A stretch of 15,414 nucleotides of DNA from CAYFJO01 sp964343305 (GTDB lineage Bacteria > Planctomycetota > Planctomycetia > Pirellulales > Pirellulaceae), in contig CAYFJO010000258.1 in assembly GCA_964343305.1 (NCBI GenBank), positions 1 through 15,414 on the forward strand, read 5' to 3'. Within the stretch, counting starts at the first letter, position 1. Every line of letters starts with the position of its first letter. The translations under genes were made by a program, and so were the position numbers. The notes under the pieces were generated by a model. That model ran no database searches and was not told where the DNA came from. It saw only the letters and a program-made list of their open reading frames with translations. Below, in pieces: positions 12,467-15,414 of this stretch.

Positions 12467-13063
12467 ATGCCCCTACATGCTCGAACACTCGGCCTGTTGT
12501 ACTGCGCACTTTTGCTGCCTTTCTCAATCTTGGCCGACGACGAACTACCAGAGCCACTCAGTCAACCGAACGGTGGTGAGCCACAGTTGAGCTGTCCGTC
12601 ATCGAAACAGTTGAACGAGTGGTTTCGGCCCATTGACCGGATTCAAATTCAAGTTCATCCGACGGATGGTGAGCGCATGCCGATGGATTGTTCCACCAAG
12701 TTGTTTGCTCAGGGCGAAGTCTCGCCCGACAACGCGAGCGAGAAAATCGAGCGGGTTGTGTACTGGTCTCCCACAAATCTTGCATTTCAACCTCTGTATT
12801 TTGATGATGTGCCGTTAGAGCGGTACGGTCAAAGCATTGCTCCGCCTTTGCAGCCCCTGTTATCGGGTGCAAGGTTCTTCGGCAGCTTCCCTTTGATGGC
12901 TTACAAGATCGGTGTCGACCGCCCGCATGATCCGGTCTACACACTCGGCTACTATCGGCCGGGGTCGCCTACACCCTGCCTTTGTCAAAGATTGCCGTGG
13001 GAGTGGGATGCAGCCGTCCTGGAAGCAGGCAGTTGGGTGGGGCTCCTGTTTCTGCTTCCTTGA
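12467..13063 (+). CDS. Exported hypothetical protein, planctomycete-type
   Basis: A protein of 198 residues from the ATG at 12467, which has GGGAG six bases upstream; the longer frame from 12338 lacks this. It begins MPLHARTLGLLYCALLLPFS then ILADDE, a clear Sec signal peptide with likely cleavage near ILA-DD. The mature part has five Cys, and a stretch VVYWSPTNLAFQPLYFDDVPL with ERYG that I associate with a family of planctomycete proteins of unknown function found near envelope genes. A hydrophobic end (AAVLEAGSWVGLLFLLP) could be a membrane anchor. It lies upstream of the TolC-like gene on the same strand and divergent from the cyclase gene. Role unknown; periplasmic or membrane-associated by inference. 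Confidence 0.75.
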   Translation: MPLHARTLGLLYCALLLPFSILADDELPEPLSQPNGGEPQLSCPSSKQLNEWFRPIDRIQIQVHPTDGERMPMDCSTKLFAQGEVSPDNASEKIERVVYWSPTNLAFQPLYFDDVPLERYGQSIAPPLQPLLSGARFFGSFPLMAYKIGVDRPHDPVYTLGYYRPGSPTPCLCQRLPWEWDAAVLEAGSWVGLLFLLP

Positions 13064-13249
13064 AACGAGCACATTGCGAAGCGATAAAGTTTAACGATTG
13101 GGCAATCTGTTCGAACCGCGCCGGTTATCGTAATGATAGCGGATTGAACGTTTCGATAATGTCTATGGATTCTCTTCCATCTATTCACTCCTCAACTTTC
13201 ACTTGCGGTCACTCACTTCCCTTCCTTGACCGTTTCGGTGGCCTTACAA

Positions 13250-15166
13250 ATGCAGAGCGGAGTCCATGTCGGACTACACTTGTTCGCACTTCTAACGTTG
13301 TGCGCCGCTGGCTGTACATCTCATCAGCGAACTCCGAATGATAGCTTAGCGCATTATCAAGGTGTTGCTAGCGAGATTGAGTTTCCCGATGTCGAGGTCG
13401 ACCCAAAGCCTGCTACATTTGAAACGCAGGCTCCGATTACGATTCGAAATCTCGACGAAATTGATTTCCGCGCCATTTCGTTAGAACAAGTCATCGAAAC
13501 TTCGCTAGCGCAGAGCGAAGTGATGCGTGATCTGGGCGGCGCGATTGTTAGCGCTCCCACGGGAGGCAAGACGATTCACGATTCGGCGATTCAAGATACC
13601 GACCCACTTACTGGCACGGAAGCAGCATTGAGCGCATTTGACGCAAACTTTGCGACAAGTCTGTTTCACACGCGGAGCGAGCAAGTCTTCAACAATGCTT
13701 TTGCGGCTAGCGGCACTGCCGGTCTGTTTCAGCAGACAACCTCGGTTTTTCAAAGTGAGATTAACAAGCAAACCGCAACAGGAAGCCGGTTTGCCCTACG
13801 CAATCGAACAAACTACGCCCGTAATAATTCTGCCTTCAATCGATTCCCAAGCGCGTACACAACAGTTATTGAGGCGGAAATCCGTCAACCGTTGCTGCAG
13901 GGTGCCGGAATCGAGTTTAACCGCATCGCTGGACCAACTGCGTCGCCCGGGAATTACAACGGCATCCTCATCGCACGCATCAACACCGATATCAGCCTGG
14001 TGGACTTTGAGATTGCTATTAGAAATCTGATTGGCGACATCGAATTGGCGTACTGGGAATTGTACTTTGGATACCGTGATTTTGATGCCAAGCGTCAACA
14101 ACGCGACGCAAGCCTGGCAACATGGCGTCTCATACAGCGACAAGTCGATGCAGGGCGCATCGATTCCGAGCGCGAAGCGTTAGCTCGACAGCAGTACTAT
14201 CAGGATCGCGAACTTGTTGAAAACGCGTTTACCGTTTTACTGAGTTCTGAACGGAGAGTACGATTCTTGATGGGATTGCCGGCATCCGATGGCAAGTTGC
14301 TGCGACCAAATGAAGAACCAATCAAGGTTGACACTCGGTTTGATTGGGACGAAGCCTTGCTTCAATCTTTGGTACGCCGTGCCGAACTTCGAAAGCAGAA
14401 ATGGGTTATTAAACGTCGCGAAATGGAACTCATCGCAGCGCGCGGCATGCTGAAAATGCGCCTGGATTTTGTGGGCCAATATCGAAGAAATGGTTTTGGC
14501 GACGACCTCTTAGGCAACAATGGAACGGCGAATAATAGTGCTTCGGAAAGTCTGTTCACAGATGGACTCGACGACTGGACTCTTGGACTGGAACTCTCTA
14601 CCCCAGTGGGGAATCGCATTGGTCACACTGCAGTTCGAAATGCTGTATTACAACTCACGCGAGAAAAGGCGATTCACCGAGAGATGGAGTTGAGTATAAC
14701 ACACGAATTAAGCGCAGCGTTTGCCGAACTTGACCGAGCCTACGCAGTGAGCCGTTCTAGGTTTAATCGATCGATTGCTGCCCATCAACAATTGGAGTTA
14801 ATTCGCAAGAAATACGATGTTGGGACCGTCCCCTTAGAGTTCTTACTCGACGCCCAGCGACGTGTAAGTGAAAACGACAGTGCCTATTACCGAACGCAAG
14901 TAGACCACAACCTGGCAATCATCAACCTTCATCGTGTACGTGGAACGCTGCTTGTTTACCACAGTATCCGATTGTCTGAGGGACCATGGACCGAAGACGC
15001 ACACGATCATGCTCAAAAAGAGGCGCGTAGATTTCAACCCAATCAACTGAATTACTGCCTCTCGAAGCCAGAGCCACTTACGCGCGGTGCTTATGAACAA
15101 GCGGAAGCACATGCCAAATCGCAAAATGCCAACTCGGAGATCCTGCCAGTTCCGGCACCTAACTAG
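13250..15166 (+). CDS. TolC-like outer membrane efflux protein with lipoprotein-type signal
   Basis: A 638-residue protein of the OEP/TolC family, the outer-membrane exit channel for type I exporters. The ATG at 13250 (MQSGVHVGLHLFALLTLCAA then GC) has GGTGG eight bases upstream; a TTG at 13226 is the alternative. The signal lacks a Lys or Arg, which is unusual, but has a lipobox-like AAGC with Cys22. The mature part has the usual repeat of long helices and strands: SLEQVIETSLAQSEVMRDLG, a first strand region (EAEIRQPLLQGAG), NLIGDIELAYWELYFGYRDF, RQVDAGRIDSEREALARQQY, and in the second half LELSTPVGNRIG and YDVGTVPLEFLLDAQRRVSE. A Pro/Gln-rich tail follows. It is probably the third component of the exporter encoded at 4693-9470. 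Confidence 0.92.
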   Translation: MQSGVHVGLHLFALLTLCAAGCTSHQRTPNDSLAHYQGVASEIEFPDVEVDPKPATFETQAPITIRNLDEIDFRAISLEQVIETSLAQSEVMRDLGGAIVSAPTGGKTIHDSAIQDTDPLTGTEAALSAFDANFATSLFHTRSEQVFNNAFAASGTAGLFQQTTSVFQSEINKQTATGSRFALRNRTNYARNNSAFNRFPSAYTTVIEAEIRQPLLQGAGIEFNRIAGPTASPGNYNGILIARINTDISLVDFEIAIRNLIGDIELAYWELYFGYRDFDAKRQQRDASLATWRLIQRQVDAGRIDSEREALARQQYYQDRELVENAFTVLLSSERRVRFLMGLPASDGKLLRPNEEPIKVDTRFDWDEALLQSLVRRAELRKQKWVIKRREMELIAARGMLKMRLDFVGQYRRNGFGDDLLGNNGTANNSASESLFTDGLDDWTLGLELSTPVGNRIGHTAVRNAVLQLTREKAIHREMELSITHELSAAFAELDRAYAVSRSRFNRSIAAHQQLELIRKKYDVGTVPLEFLLDAQRRVSENDSAYYRTQVDHNLAIINLHRVRGTLLVYHSIRLSEGPWTEDAHDHAQKEARRFQPNQLNYCLSKPEPLTRGAYEQAEAHAKSQNANSEILPVPAPN

Positions 15167-15253
15167 GCGGATATACCCGGCATCATCAAGTCATTATCCC
15201 TTATCACGCCGTCGCTCCATTAGAATCTGACTCCGTAACATGTGCGCATGTTT

Positions 15254-15327
15254 GTTTAACGCCGAGCCGGCAGGCGACGGCTATCCGCGACGAGAAATCA
15301 CCGTCGCCTGCCGGCTCGGCGCTAAAC
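15254..15327. repeat. GCCGAGCCGGCAGGCGACGG palindromic element
   Basis: Left arm GCCGAGCCGGCAGGCGACGG (15261-15280) and right arm CCGTCGCCTGCCGGCTCGGC (15301-15320) are perfect reverse complements. The match continues outward as GTTTAAC against GCTAAAC with one mismatch. The 20-base loop has no open frame. It is a fourth, distinct hairpin family and could end transcription of the TolC-like gene, whose stop is about 90 bases upstream. I see no supported gene in 15167-15414. Confidence 0.85.
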
Positions 15328-15414
15328 GACTTTTCGGTTGCGGGCATTGCCCGCGTTAGGACAGACGTTGGAAGCGAAAGGGACGGGTTCAATTTGTGCG
15401 AAGCACCCTGCGAC

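Noticed and set aside
15204..15392. 62-residue minus-strand frame at the right end
   Set aside because: Much of it is the perfect palindrome at 15254-15327, and no RBS or family pattern is visible.

Overview
The window looks like a planctomycete chromosome. The evidence is the start of a protein kinase in the style of the Rhodopirellula/Pirellula kinases at the left edge, Y1 (IS200/IS605-type) transposase genes set in palindromic repeats, many intergenic hairpin elements with CTAACCC/GGGTTAG ends, and a small exported protein of a type I associate with that phylum. The assignment rests on sequence memory only, not on a search.

Layout: 1-85 is the first codons of a kinase-like gene (minus). 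86-1550 is a repeat-rich mobile region: a complete Y1 transposase (493-945, minus) between two arrays of two-hairpin REP-like repeats, plus the 3' remnant of a second transposase. 1667-3471 holds four short minus-strand genes for acidic peptides with double-glycine leaders, interrupted by a plus-strand orphan ParD-like antitoxin gene. 3714-4376 is a CRP/FNR-family regulator (minus). 4693-9470 is a plus-strand pair, an HlyD-type membrane fusion protein and a C39-peptidase ABC exporter carrying two N-terminal cyclic-nucleotide-binding domains. 9656-12281 (minus) is an FHA-GAF-class III nucleotide cyclase followed by a parvulin-like prolyl isomerase. 12467-15166 (plus) is a small exported protein of unknown function and a TolC-like outer membrane factor with a lipoprotein-type signal. 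The last 250 bases hold another hairpin element.

Together the genes read as a cyclic-nucleotide-linked peptide secretion locus. The C39 domain would cut the peptides after Gly-Gly, and the ABC, HlyD and TolC-like proteins would move them out of the cell. The cyclase would make the nucleotide signal, and the two nucleotide-binding domains on the exporter could sense it. Two perfect TGTGA-N6-TCACA sites lie upstream of the peptide genes, each exactly 22 bases before a TACAAT -10 hexamer. The neighbouring CRP-family protein keeps the three DNA-contact residues that in E. coli CRP read this sequence. Each family assignment is well supported by motifs. The regulatory circuit and the function of the peptides are inference.

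The genes are separated by several families of palindromic elements. One family shows compensatory changes in its two arms and often supplies or adjoins stop codons.
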